NCBI GenBank assembly: GCA_038327685.1
Contig: JBBQLH010000158.1
Coordinates: forward strand, 1-5,316
Source of the DNA: DASQFQ01 sp038327685
Lineage (GTDB): Bacteria > Actinomycetota > Thermoleophilia > Solirubrobacterales > Solirubrobacteraceae
Direction of reading: 5' to 3'
DNA length: 5,316 nucleotides
The position numbers and the translations under genes are program-made. Of this stretch, positions 1 to 5,316 are shown one piece after another. How positions within the stretch are numbered: position 1 is the first letter of the stretch; each line of letters starts with the position of its first letter. Below the pieces are notes generated by a model. It did no database searches. It worked only from the letters and a program-made list of their open reading frames with translations, and was not told the origin of the DNA.

Positions 1-207
1 GCGGCCGTGCTCGACTCCTTGACCGGCCGCGAGCGCCACGTGCTCCAGCTGCGCTTCGGGCTGGAGGACGACCGCGCTCGCACCCTTGAGGAGGTCGGCA
101 AGGAGTTCAACGTGACGCGCGAGCGGATCCGCCAGATCGAGGCCAAGGCCCTGCGTAAGCTGCGCCACCCAAGCCGTTCGCGCAAGCTGCGGGAGTACCT
201 GGAGTAG
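1..207 (+). CDS. rpoD: Housekeeping sigma-70 factor, C-terminal part (region 4), 5' end outside window
   Basis: This is the C-terminal end of a primary sigma factor (RpoD/SigA), the RNA polymerase subunit that recognises promoters. The frame is open from base 1 to the TAG at 205-207, giving 68 residues. Region 4.1 (GRERHVLQLRFGLEDD) is followed by region 4.2, a helix-turn-helix for the -35 element with the near-invariant core VTRERIRQIEAKALRKLRHP. The protein ends in SRSRKLREYLE, the usual terminus of actinobacterial SigA proteins. A GTG at base 7 opens an apparent short ORF, but it lies inside region 4 and is not a real start. The gene converges on the minus-strand genes to its right. The family is clear; that it is the principal rather than a closely related sigma factor is inferred from the tight match to the SigA C-terminus. 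Confidence 0.92.
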   Translation, partial: AAVLDSLTGRERHVLQLRFGLEDDRARTLEEVGKEFNVTRERIRQIEAKALRKLRHPSRSRKLREYLE

Positions 208-218
208 GCCAGTCGCCG

Positions 219-231
219 GGCCGCAGCGGCC
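219..231 (+). terminator. Weak hairpin after the sigma factor gene
   Basis: A near-perfect GC-only inverted repeat (GGCCG, loop CAG, CGGCC) begins 12 bases after the sigma-factor stop codon. No clear T-tract follows, only GTGTTG, so it is at best a weak or factor-assisted terminator. A second small repeat (GGGGC at 266-270, GCCCC at 286-290) could serve either strand in this convergent spacer. The rest of 208-289 shows nothing I recognise. Confidence 0.3.
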
Positions 232-289
232 GTGTTGCGGCGGGCAGGCGCTGCAATGCCAGTAAGGGGCGCAGGAGCCCATCAAGCCC

Positions 290-484
290 CTATCTTGTCA
301 AGCCGCCATCTGCAAGGGCGGGCGCGCCTTCGCGCAGCAGGCGGAAGACGCTGCGCACGAGCTGGCGTTTGAGAGCCCGGATGGCGTCCTGACGTGACTT
401 GCCCTCAGCCGCTTTGCGCGCGAAGTACGCCTTCGCCGGCGGGAGCCCCGCGATCGTTCCTAGAGATCGCCCAGCCTTGCGCAC
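290..484 (-). pseudogene. IS110-family transposase, C-terminal remnant
   Basis: This 64-codon frame ends in TAG at 290-292. Its residues 16-52 resemble the extreme C-terminus of IS110-family DEDD transposases: a PAKAYFARK segment, then EGKSRQDAIRALKRQL, then VRSVFRLLRE. In that family this helix follows the Tnp domain that carries the catalytic serine. A full transposase has roughly 350-400 residues, so only about a sixth remains, and both the N-terminal DEDD domain and the catalytic serine are missing. Residues 1-15 look degraded. The apparent GTG start at 484 is simply the first available start codon, 14 bases beyond the flavoprotein stop, and the fragment is unlikely to be translated usefully. 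It marks an old IS insertion between the sigma-factor and flavoprotein genes. The family call is from motif memory, without alignment. Confidence 0.6.
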
Positions 485-497
485 GGACCGATCGACG

Positions 498-2231
498 TCA
501 TTCGAGCAGTCGCTCGGCGCCGAGCTCGACGGGGCGTTCCGTCCAATCGCGGAGCTCGTCCGGCACGCCCGGAACGGGCTCGCTCCAGGGGTCCATGCGG
601 GCGTCGACGTAGAAGTTCACCTGGAGTGCCGGGTCGAGATCGGGAAAGTCCGTGCGGTTGTGCGCGCCGCGCGTCTCGCGCCGCTCGATGGCGGCGCGCA
701 GGGTGGCCTCGGCGACCGCGAGTCCCGCGCGCAGGTCGAGCGCGTGCGCGAGGTCCGTCCACCCTTCGGCACCCGGCCGAACGTCGACGTCGGCGGCGGT
801 CTCGCGGAGCGCCTCCAGCTCCCTCAGCCCCTCACGCAGGCCGTTCTCGTCGCGCACAACCCCGCACCTTTCCCACATCACGTCACGCAGGCGGCGCTGG
901 AGCGGACGGGCAAGCTCGGCGCCGGGTCGAGTCAACGCGTCCAGCTCGTCGAGCCCCTCGTTGATCGCGCGCCGCGACCGCGTGAAGACCTCCGCTTCGA
1001 GCGCGAAGCCCGCCGCCGCCATGCCGGCGCGCCGTCCGGAGATCAGCGCCTCGCCGAGTGAGTTGCCGCCGAGCCGGTTCGCGCCATGCAGTCCGCCGAC
1101 GCACTCACCGGCGGCGTAGAGGCCCGGCACGTTTGTGGCGTGCGTCTCGGGATCGACGACGATCCCGCCCATCGTGTAGTGCGCGGTCGGCGCGACCTCC
1201 ATCGGCTCACGTGAGATGTCGAGCATCTGCCACTCGACGAACTGGCGGTACATGCGCGGCAGCTTCTCGCAGATGAAGTCCTTGCCGCGGTGGGTGATGT
1301 CGAGGAACACGCCGCCGTGCGGGCCGCCCCGTCCCTCGACGATCTCGGTGTAGTTCGCCAGCGCCACGCGGTCACGCGAGCTGAGCTCGAGCCGGATGGG
1401 GTCGTAGCGCTCCATGTACCGCTCGCCGACCGCGTTGTACAGCCGCCCGCCTTCGCCGCGCACCGCTTCCGTGACAAGCGTACCCGCCGCCTCTTCAGGG
1501 AACACCATCCCAGTCGGGTGGAACTGGACGAGCTCCATGTCCATGAGGCGGCAGCCCGCGTCGAGCGCCAGGCGCATGCCGTCGCCGTAGTTCTCGTCGC
1601 GACGCGAGGAGCTCCGTCGCCAGATGCGCGTGTGACCGCCCGTCGCGAGGATGACCGCGTCGGCGAGGTGAACGGTCCGCTCACCAGTGTGCAAGTCGAA
1701 GGCGAGCGCGCCGAAGCAGGTTCCGTCTGCCACAAGCAGCCGAGAGACGTACTGGTCCTCCTCCACCCGCATGCCGAGCTCGGCGGCCTTCGCAGCAACT
1801 GTTCCCAGGATCGCGCGTCCGGTGAAGTCGCCGGCGTAGCAGGTGCGCCGCCAGCGGTGGGCGCCGAAGAAGCGTTGGTCCAGTTCGCCATCTTCTGTGC
1901 GCGCGAACTCGCATCCCCAGGCGGCGAGCTCGCGTACAAAGTCCGGCGACTCACGCGCCATGATCTCGACCGGCCGGGGATGTCCGAGGAAGTAGCCCTC
2001 GCGCAGCGTGTCGGCGAAGTGCTGCTCCCAGGAGTCTTCCGGGTCGCGCGTCCCGAGCGCCGCGTTGATGCCGCCGGACGCGAGCACGGTGTGTGCGTCC
2101 AGTCGCGCGCGCTTCCCGAGCATGAGCACCTGCACGCCCGCCTGGGTGGCAGCGATGGCGGCACGGCAGCCGGCGGCGCCGGTGCCGATAACGAGGACGT
2201 TGGACGTCTCGGTTCGAGGCACGGACTCCAT
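498..2231 (-). CDS. FAD-dependent succinate dehydrogenase/fumarate reductase-family flavoprotein
   Basis: This is a complete 577-residue flavoprotein of the SdhA/FrdA/NadB superfamily, which oxidises or reduces C4 dicarboxylates (succinate, fumarate, or L-aspartate in NadB). The Rossmann FAD motif GTGAAG is at residues 16-21 and ATGG at 196-199. Residues that contact substrate in the family are present: His238 (QFHPTG), Thr254-Glu255 before RGEGG, Arg286 (SSRD), His351 (HYTMGG) and Arg386 (GANRLGGNSL). The second FAD motif GLYAAGE is at 370-376. The C-terminal helical domain has the signature ETRGAHNRTDFP at about 519-530. His47 in AHTVLASGG sits where SdhA/FrdA attach FAD covalently, and NadB usually lacks it, so SDH/FRD-like is preferred over L-aspartate oxidase. 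The ATG at 2231 is chosen over an upstream TTG at 2255 because GGGG lies six bases before it and the Rossmann strand follows directly. No iron-sulfur or membrane-anchor subunit gene is visible nearby. Confidence 0.9.
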   Translation of the reverse strand: MESVPRTETSNVLVIGTGAAGCRAAIAATQAGVQVLMLGKRARLDAHTVLASGGINAALGTRDPEDSWEQHFADTLREGYFLGHPRPVEIMARESPDFVRELAAWGCEFARTEDGELDQRFFGAHRWRRTCYAGDFTGRAILGTVAAKAAELGMRVEEDQYVSRLLVADGTCFGALAFDLHTGERTVHLADAVILATGGHTRIWRRSSSRRDENYGDGMRLALDAGCRLMDMELVQFHPTGMVFPEEAAGTLVTEAVRGEGGRLYNAVGERYMERYDPIRLELSSRDRVALANYTEIVEGRGGPHGGVFLDITHRGKDFICEKLPRMYRQFVEWQMLDISREPMEVAPTAHYTMGGIVVDPETHATNVPGLYAAGECVGGLHGANRLGGNSLGEALISGRRAGMAAAGFALEAEVFTRSRRAINEGLDELDALTRPGAELARPLQRRLRDVMWERCGVVRDENGLREGLRELEALRETAADVDVRPGAEGWTDLAHALDLRAGLAVAEATLRAAIERRETRGAHNRTDFPDLDPALQVNFYVDARMDPWSEPVPGVPDELRDWTERPVELGAERLLE

Positions 2232-2237
2232 GGTGCA

Positions 2238-2241
2238 CCCC
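2238..2241 (-). promoter_or_regulatory. Ribosome binding site candidate for the flavoprotein
   Basis: On the minus strand GGGG lies six bases upstream of the ATG at 2231. It is a modest Shine-Dalgarno match, but it supports this ATG over the in-frame TTG 24 bases earlier. Confidence 0.4.
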
Positions 2242-2269
2242 AACCGCGTCCGCAACCTGGATCGGTGCT

Positions 2270-2308
2270 CTTTTTGTGGCGCCTATAAAAAGGCCCACAT
2301 AAAGCGCC
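2270..2308. promoter_or_regulatory. AT-rich dyad upstream of the flavoprotein gene (operator, promoter or junction site)
   Basis: An A/T-rich island interrupts otherwise GC-rich DNA. CTTTTTGT (2270-2277) and TATAAAAAG (2284-2292) flank the palindrome GGCGCC (2278-2283) almost symmetrically. An overlapping hairpin can form: TGTGG (2275-2279), bulged C, GCC, an eight-base loop TATAAAAA, GGC, CCACA (2295-2299). GGCGC/GCGCC also pair between 2278-2282 and 2304-2308. No T-run follows the stem on either strand, so an intrinsic terminator is unlikely. Its place 39 bases upstream of the flavoprotein ATG suits a promoter or operator; on the minus strand TATAGG at 2281-2286 could be a -10 element, but I see no convincing -35. 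Which of the overlapping structures matters is not decidable from sequence. Confidence 0.4.
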
Positions 2309-2327
2309 GCGAACGATGGCTCGGCTG

Positions 2328-2540
2328 TTACCCATGGCCAGCGGCCTTGGCGGCGGCGCGACGGGCGACCTCGTTGCCATAGGCAGTGAGCAGCCCGGGC
2401 TCGTCCTTGACCGCCAGCTCCGTGAGCGCCCAGACGAGTGCGTCGTAGCGGTCGGGCGATGGCCCGTCTCCGCCGACATAGGAGCAGAGCTGATCCTCGA
2501 GCTCGGTGAAGACGCCCAGGTGGTGGACGCAGCCCTGCCC
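2328..2540 (-). pseudogene. terL: Phage terminase large subunit, C-terminal fragment
   Basis: About 70 residues ending in TAA (2328-2330) match the tail of TerL, the phage DNA-packaging motor and headful nuclease. The recognisable order is GQGCVHHLG, FTELEDQL, then SPDRYDALVWALTEL, followed by a natural-looking terminus ending in AAAKAAGHG. In phage terminases the intact first motif usually reads like EQGRVHHVG, and the Asp of DALVWA is the last catalytic acid of the RNase H-like nuclease domain. The ATPase domain and most of the nuclease (some 400 or more residues) are absent. Upstream of about 2540 the same frame stays open but reads CSFHSH, which no longer resembles TerL. There the recombinase 3' end begins in another frame. 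No start codon or ribosome site is evident, and no portal gene follows as it would in a phage. I read it as a terminase gene cut by the adjoining recombinase element. Confidence 0.75.
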
Positions 2541-2550
2541 GTGCGAGTGG
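2532..2550. other. Putative attachment-site junction (attL/attR) between recombinase and terminase
   Basis: Read on the minus strand, recombinase-like sequence in one frame (YRF then VVSTRTG) continues to about 2537, and terminase-like sequence in another frame (GQG then VHH) starts at about 2540. The two homologies therefore meet within a few bases, as expected at a site-specific crossover. Large serine integrases normally have attP next to their own gene, so the recombinase 3' end is where an att half-site is expected. The crossover dinucleotide cannot be assigned without the other end of the element or an empty site. Confidence 0.5.
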
Positions 2551-4102
2551 AAACTACAGCGCGGCGGAATCGATAGCCGATGGTGGCCGTGGCGTCCTTT
2601 GTCCCGTCCGCATTGACCGTGGTGCGGACGGTGATGTCGGTTACAAGTAGCCGCACGATCTCCTGGCGCTGCTCGGGCGTGAGCCCAGCCTCACGGCGCC
2701 TACGAAGCTCATCAAGCAAGTCGGTGCTGACCGAGGGCGCGGCGCTGGCCCGCGGCTGCAAGGCGGCGAGGCGGCGTTCGATCTCGGCCCGCTCCGCTGC
2801 GATCCGATCCAATTCGGGGGCTAGCTTCTCCTCAGCGATGATGCCCTTCACCACGAGACTGACGGCGCGGCGCTGCTGGGCATCGAGCTCATCGCGTGCC
2901 TGGCGGAGGGTGATGACCTCAGCCTTGGCGACCGCGGCCTGGGCGTCGCGCTCGCGGCTCCCGTCGAGCTCCGCCAAGAGATCACCTGGGTGACGCAGGA
3001 AACGCTCGATGTCCTGCCACACCCACGGCTCGAGCGTGTCGGCCCGCAGCGAGCGGCCCGGGCAGCGGCCCTTGATCGGTCCGCGCGCCTTGAGCTGTCC
3101 GCCGCAGCGATACCAGGCGGTGTCACCGCGACCCTGCGAGCCGAGGTAGGTCAGACCGCACGTCCCGCAGCGCATGACAGTGCGCAGGAGGTAGACCCGG
3201 CGGGTGTTCTTGGCGCAGATGCGATTGCGGGCGAGGGTCGCTTGGGCCGCTTCCCACAGCTCGACCGAGACGAGTGGTTCCACCGGCGCGCTGATGATGG
3301 GCCGGTCCTTCTTCTCGGTCCGCTTGCCGAAGGTCAGTTCGCCTCGATAGGTGGGCAGCACGAGCAGGTTGCGCACCCGTCCCGCTTCCCACGTGCCGCT
3401 GGTCTTCTGGCCGCGGACGCCACGCCCATCGTGGGCGTACTGAGGCATGACGCCGAGCCGGTTGAGTTCGTCGGCCACGCGTTGGCTGCTCCAGCCCTCG
3501 AGTCCCATCCAGCCATACATGCGGCGGACGATGTCGGCGGCTGATTGGTCGGCCCAGTGCGGCGTCTCGTCGGGCACGATGCGGGCATTGGGCTTGCGGC
3601 CCTCGACGCGGTAGCCGAAGGACACCATGCCGCCGCAGTAGCGACCCTCACGGGCCGCGCGGTTGACGCCGTCGGCACTGCGGCGCAGGAACTCGCGTCG
3701 GCCATGGTCGGCGACCACCGCCTGGACGTCGTAGCCAAGCAGGTCAGGTTCACCCTCGACCACGCTGATCACCCGGATGCCCAGCTCCATGAACCGCCGT
3801 CGGACGACGAGCAGGTCCACCGCGTCGCGACCCAGCCGGTCGAACTTGTAGCAGTGGATCTCGTCGAACTGGCCGGCAGCAGCAGCGCGCATGAGTCGGC
3901 CACCGCCAGGGCGCTCGGCTAGCGGGATGGTGCCTGACACGCCGTCGTCGACGAACCGATCGATCAGCCGGACGTTGGGGTCACCGGCCAGGCTGCGCGC
4001 CAGCTCGTCGGTCTGGGTCCGGATGGTCTCGCGCTCCCGCTGGTCCTCGCTGGACACCCGCTCGTAGGTGGCGACCCTCCGCACGCCATCGGTGGTGATC
4101 AT
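2537..4102 (-). CDS. Large serine recombinase (site-specific integrase), native stop codon lost
   Basis: This large serine recombinase cuts and rejoins DNA at att sites through a phosphoserine link. The resolvase domain spans about residues 8-150: catalytic Ser17 in YERVSSEDQ, and Arg89/Arg92 in DRLGRD matching the gamma-delta resolvase active-site arginines. GYDVQAVVADHGRREF follows. The PF07508-type recombinase domain covers roughly 160-290. A zinc ribbon has Cys312, Cys315, Cys333 and Cys347. A charged helical, probably coiled-coil segment runs about 380-450. The C-terminal strand region ends in GYRF and VVSTRTG at 508-522, the usual end of such proteins. No stop codon follows: the frame stays open to 1043 (1019 codons), but residues after about 522 are Ser/Arg/Thr-rich out-of-frame terminase and flavoprotein sequence, so I end the feature at the homology limit. 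The ATG at 4102 has a strong Shine-Dalgarno and overlaps the upstream stop codon. Confidence 0.88.
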
Positions 4103-4287
4103 CGTCGGCCCTTCCTGACCGGCAGCTGTGGCGGCAACCCGAGGACGACTCGGAGCGCGGCCGCCATGGCGTCGCGGTCAGTGGACCATTGACGCTCTAC
4201 TTGGAGCGGTTTGGCAAGGCGGCCAGCGCGACGCGGAGCCAACGCCTGAGCGGGGAAGGGGACCGGATCGCGCTTGCTGCCTGGCAC
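4099..4287 (-). CDS. Small basic protein coupled to the recombinase
   Basis: This 62-residue gene starts at a GTG (4287), and its TGA (4099-4101) overlaps the recombinase ATG as ATGA. The protein is strongly basic (13 Lys/Arg against 4 Asp/Glu), with a proline-rich N-terminal half and one probable amphipathic helix, RDAMAAALRVVLG at 38-50. No cysteine, signal peptide or membrane segment is seen. From memory, short proteins with a similar WxxDxxxMxxALRxxL pattern often precede actinobacterial recombinases of this type; I cannot verify that here. The tight coupling suggests equimolar production with the recombinase, so an accessory or regulatory role in recombination is possible but unproven. 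No in-frame ATG or GTG occurs upstream within the 50-base gap to the preceding gene, though only a weak ribosome site precedes the GTG. Confidence 0.6.
   Translation of the reverse strand: MPGSKRDPVPFPAQALAPRRAGRLAKPLQVERQWSTDRDAMAAALRVVLGLPPQLPVRKGRR
4110..4116 (-). promoter_or_regulatory. Strong ribosome binding site of the recombinase
   Basis: AGGAAGG on the minus strand lies seven bases before the recombinase ATG at 4102, inside the last codons of the upstream small gene. With the ATGA stop/start overlap it indicates translational coupling and fixes the recombinase start. Confidence 0.75.
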
Positions 4288-4336
4288 AGGCGCCAGCCTG
4301 GCTGACCGATGGTGCAGCCCGAATGGCGGCGGATAT

Positions 4337-5257
4337 TCAGGTTATCGGTGGGGTGGCCTTGTGCGGTGACGGTCTCGCCTCGCGGAATGCCCGGAGGTCG
4401 GCGCGTAGGGTCGCCTCTGATGGCGGTGGATCCCACTCGTACTCACCGAGCTGCGTTCGCAGCAGGCCGCCCGGCGTGGACGGTAGTTGCTCCCACGTCG
4501 CGCGCAGGCGATTGGCGTTCACGTCCGGGTAGTCGCGCAGGACGATCCGAAGGGCGTCCCGTCGTCGCTCGCGTTCCGCGCCGCGGTCAGGCGAGACTCG
4601 TCGCCCGCCGTGGGCGTACGGCTTGCGGATCGGACGCTGGCCGTTGGCCGCGCGCCACGAGCGTCGCAGCGCGAAGACATCCCGGACGTCCTGCTCATTG
4701 GCGTGATCGGTGACCTGCATATCTGGTCCCGTGCGCTCCCAGCCGACGGTCGGCAACGCCGGCAGATCGGCGGCGATCTGGGTACCCGTCCGACCGACCA
4801 GCGGGATGTCCAGCCACAGCAGCAGGGTCAGGTAGAAATGGTCGGGCGCGAAGCCCAAGCCGTCGGAGTATTCCCTGTCGGGGGCGACCGCCTGTAGTCG
4901 GACGCCGTCGCGGCGCAGGTAGTGGGAGAGGTTGGCGATCAAGCGGCGAGCCTCGAGCACCTTCCATTGGCCCGCGTCGCGCCGTTGGGCGGTCCACGCC
5001 AGGAACGGATTGATCCACTCACTATGGTCGAGGTTGACACCGTTCAGGCCCATGATCACGGCTGTCGCCGTGACGATCTTGATGCGCGACCTGAAGCCGA
5101 AGCCATCGACGATGGCATGGAAGTCAGGTCGGAGGCCCGAGACGAGCGCGATGACGTGCTCGCTGCCGAGCCAGCCAGCAGCCGCGGCCCGGCCCGAGTC
5201 CTCGACCCGCTTCGCCCTCGCCCCGAGCGGGTTGCTCGACCGACTGGCTGCGGTCAT
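4337..5257 (-). CDS. Unrecognised 306-residue protein upstream of the recombinase
   Basis: I do not recognise this protein. The ATG at 5257 is preceded by GGTGAT at a plausible spacing, and the TGA is at 4337-4339. Its balanced composition, with aromatic and acidic residues spread evenly, is that of a real protein rather than a GC-rich shadow frame. Two parts are suggested. Residues about 28-200 look globular, with a hydrophobic strand/helix stretch IKIVTATAVIMGLNGVNL (59-76), a tryptophan-rich segment at 81-98, and FYLTLLLWLDIPLV (141-154), which is short and interrupted and probably buried rather than transmembrane. After an Arg-rich linker (209-233) comes a helical domain, with DALRIVLRDYPDVNANRLRATW and then PPSEATLRADLRAF (278-291), reminiscent of a helix-turn-helix. 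It shares strand and close spacing with the small protein and recombinase, so it is probably element cargo or an accessory factor. A DNA-binding role is conjecture. Confidence 0.7.
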   Translation of the reverse strand: MTAASRSSNPLGARAKRVEDSGRAAAAGWLGSEHVIALVSGLRPDFHAIVDGFGFRSRIKIVTATAVIMGLNGVNLDHSEWINPFLAWTAQRRDAGQWKVLEARRLIANLSHYLRRDGVRLQAVAPDREYSDGLGFAPDHFYLTLLLWLDIPLVGRTGTQIAADLPALPTVGWERTGPDMQVTDHANEQDVRDVFALRRSWRAANGQRPIRKPYAHGGRRVSPDRGAERERRRDALRIVLRDYPDVNANRLRATWEQLPSTPGGLLRTQLGEYEWDPPPSEATLRADLRAFREARPSPHKATPPIT

Positions 5258-5267
5258 GGCATCACCA

Positions 5268-5316
5268 TCAGGATCGGCTCGCGTCGGCCACGGCCAGGCT
5301 CACCAGATCCGCAACC
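5268..5316 (-). CDS. Probable 3' end of a further upstream gene, cut by the window edge
   Basis: On the minus strand a frame entering from the window edge reads VADLVSLAVADASRS and stops at TGA (5268-5270), ten bases before the start codon of the 306-residue gene. Its third codon positions are mostly G or C, as expected of coding DNA here. A competing frame runs on to a TGA overlapping that ATG (ending ILMVMP), but its third positions fit worse. Either way it would be co-transcribed with the genes below. It is too short to assign a function. Confidence 0.35.
   Translation of the reverse strand, partial: VADLVSLAVADASRS

Larger units (their letters stand above)
2541..5316 (-). mobile_element. 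Serine-recombinase mobile element, one end present, the other beyond the window
   Basis: Recombinase, coupled small protein, unknown protein and a probable fourth gene share one strand with short or overlapping spacing. The block ends abruptly where terminase homology starts. It carries no transposase, conjugation or capsid gene within the window. Its far boundary is not visible. If the integration model is right, the far boundary should adjoin the N-terminal part of the same terminase gene. Confidence 0.5.

Noticed and set aside
399..1061. 220-codon plus-strand frame
   Set aside because: Antisense shadow of the flavoprotein C-terminal domain, with Arg/Ala/Gly/Val-biased composition and no motif.
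2231..2255. Flavoprotein start at the upstream TTG (2255)
   Set aside because: The eight extra residues have no family counterpart, while the ATG at 2231 has a ribosome-site candidate and the normal distance to the FAD motif.
1290..2288. 332-codon plus-strand frame opposite the flavoprotein
   Set aside because: It lies antisense to a gene with every family motif intact, has no recognisable domain, and is a typical GC-rich shadow.
2275..2299. Hairpin as an intrinsic terminator
   Set aside because: The stem is plausible, but no T-run follows it on either strand; A/T tracts occur within the loop or before the stem.
1043..2536. C-terminal half of the 1019-codon reading frame as a genuine domain of the recombinase
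   Set aside because: It is Ser/Arg/Thr/Pro-rich low-complexity sequence overlapping a fully conserved flavoprotein in another frame. Recombinase homology ends at about residue 522.
2328..2575. Intein or self-splicing intron in the terminase as the cause of the interruption
   Set aside because: No intein splice motifs (N-terminal Cys/Ser block, C-terminal His-Asn) at the junction, no evident intron structure, and the interrupting gene is a serine recombinase rather than a homing endonuclease.
2990..3544. 184-codon plus-strand frame opposite the recombinase
   Set aside because: Antisense to the zinc-ribbon and recombinase domains, which are clearly coding. No domain of its own.
4128..4713. 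Overlapping plus-strand frames opposite the small protein and the 306-residue protein
   Set aside because: Arg/Ala/Pro-rich composition with no ribosome site or motif. The minus-strand frames have better composition and operon-like spacing.
1..5316. CRISPR arrays, tRNA or rRNA genes
   Set aside because: No regularly spaced direct repeats, tRNA T-loop/acceptor pattern or conserved rRNA blocks were seen on reading either strand.

Overview
The window is high-GC DNA, most likely from a soil-type Actinomycetota and plausibly the Thermoleophilia. The evidence is strong GC bias at third codon positions, a SigA-type C-terminus, and a recombinase of a kind I associate with high-GC Actinobacteria. The lineage is an inference from protein style, not a database result.

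Layout from left to right. Positions 1-207 (+) are the last 68 codons of a housekeeping sigma-70 factor, cut by the window edge. Every other gene lies on the minus strand and converges on it. Positions 290-484 hold the C-terminal scrap of an IS110-family transposase. Positions 498-2231 encode a complete 577-residue flavoprotein of the succinate dehydrogenase/fumarate reductase family, probably a resident chromosomal gene. A short AT-rich spacer with an unusual dyad (2232-2327) lies upstream of it. Positions 2328-2540 encode only the C-terminal tail of a phage terminase large subunit. This abuts, in a different frame, the 3' end of a large serine recombinase gene (start 4102). A 62-residue basic protein (4099-4287) is translationally coupled to the recombinase by an ATGA overlap. 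Further upstream are an unrecognised 306-residue protein (4337-5257) and the apparent end of another gene (5268-5316).

Reading of the region. Positions 2541-5316 look like one end of a mobile element driven by a large serine recombinase. It appears to be integrated inside a terminase large-subunit gene, because terminase homology begins where recombinase homology ends. The junction removed the recombinase's own stop codon, so its frame runs on as meaningless sequence through the flavoprotein gene to a stop at 1043. The simplest explanation is an attachment site that overlaps the last codons of the recombinase and recombines with a conserved segment of terL. Integration would then both disrupt phage packaging and change the recombinase C-terminus. 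The N-terminal part of the terminase would be expected beyond position 5316. A one-off deletion or rearrangement could give the same picture and cannot be excluded from this window alone.
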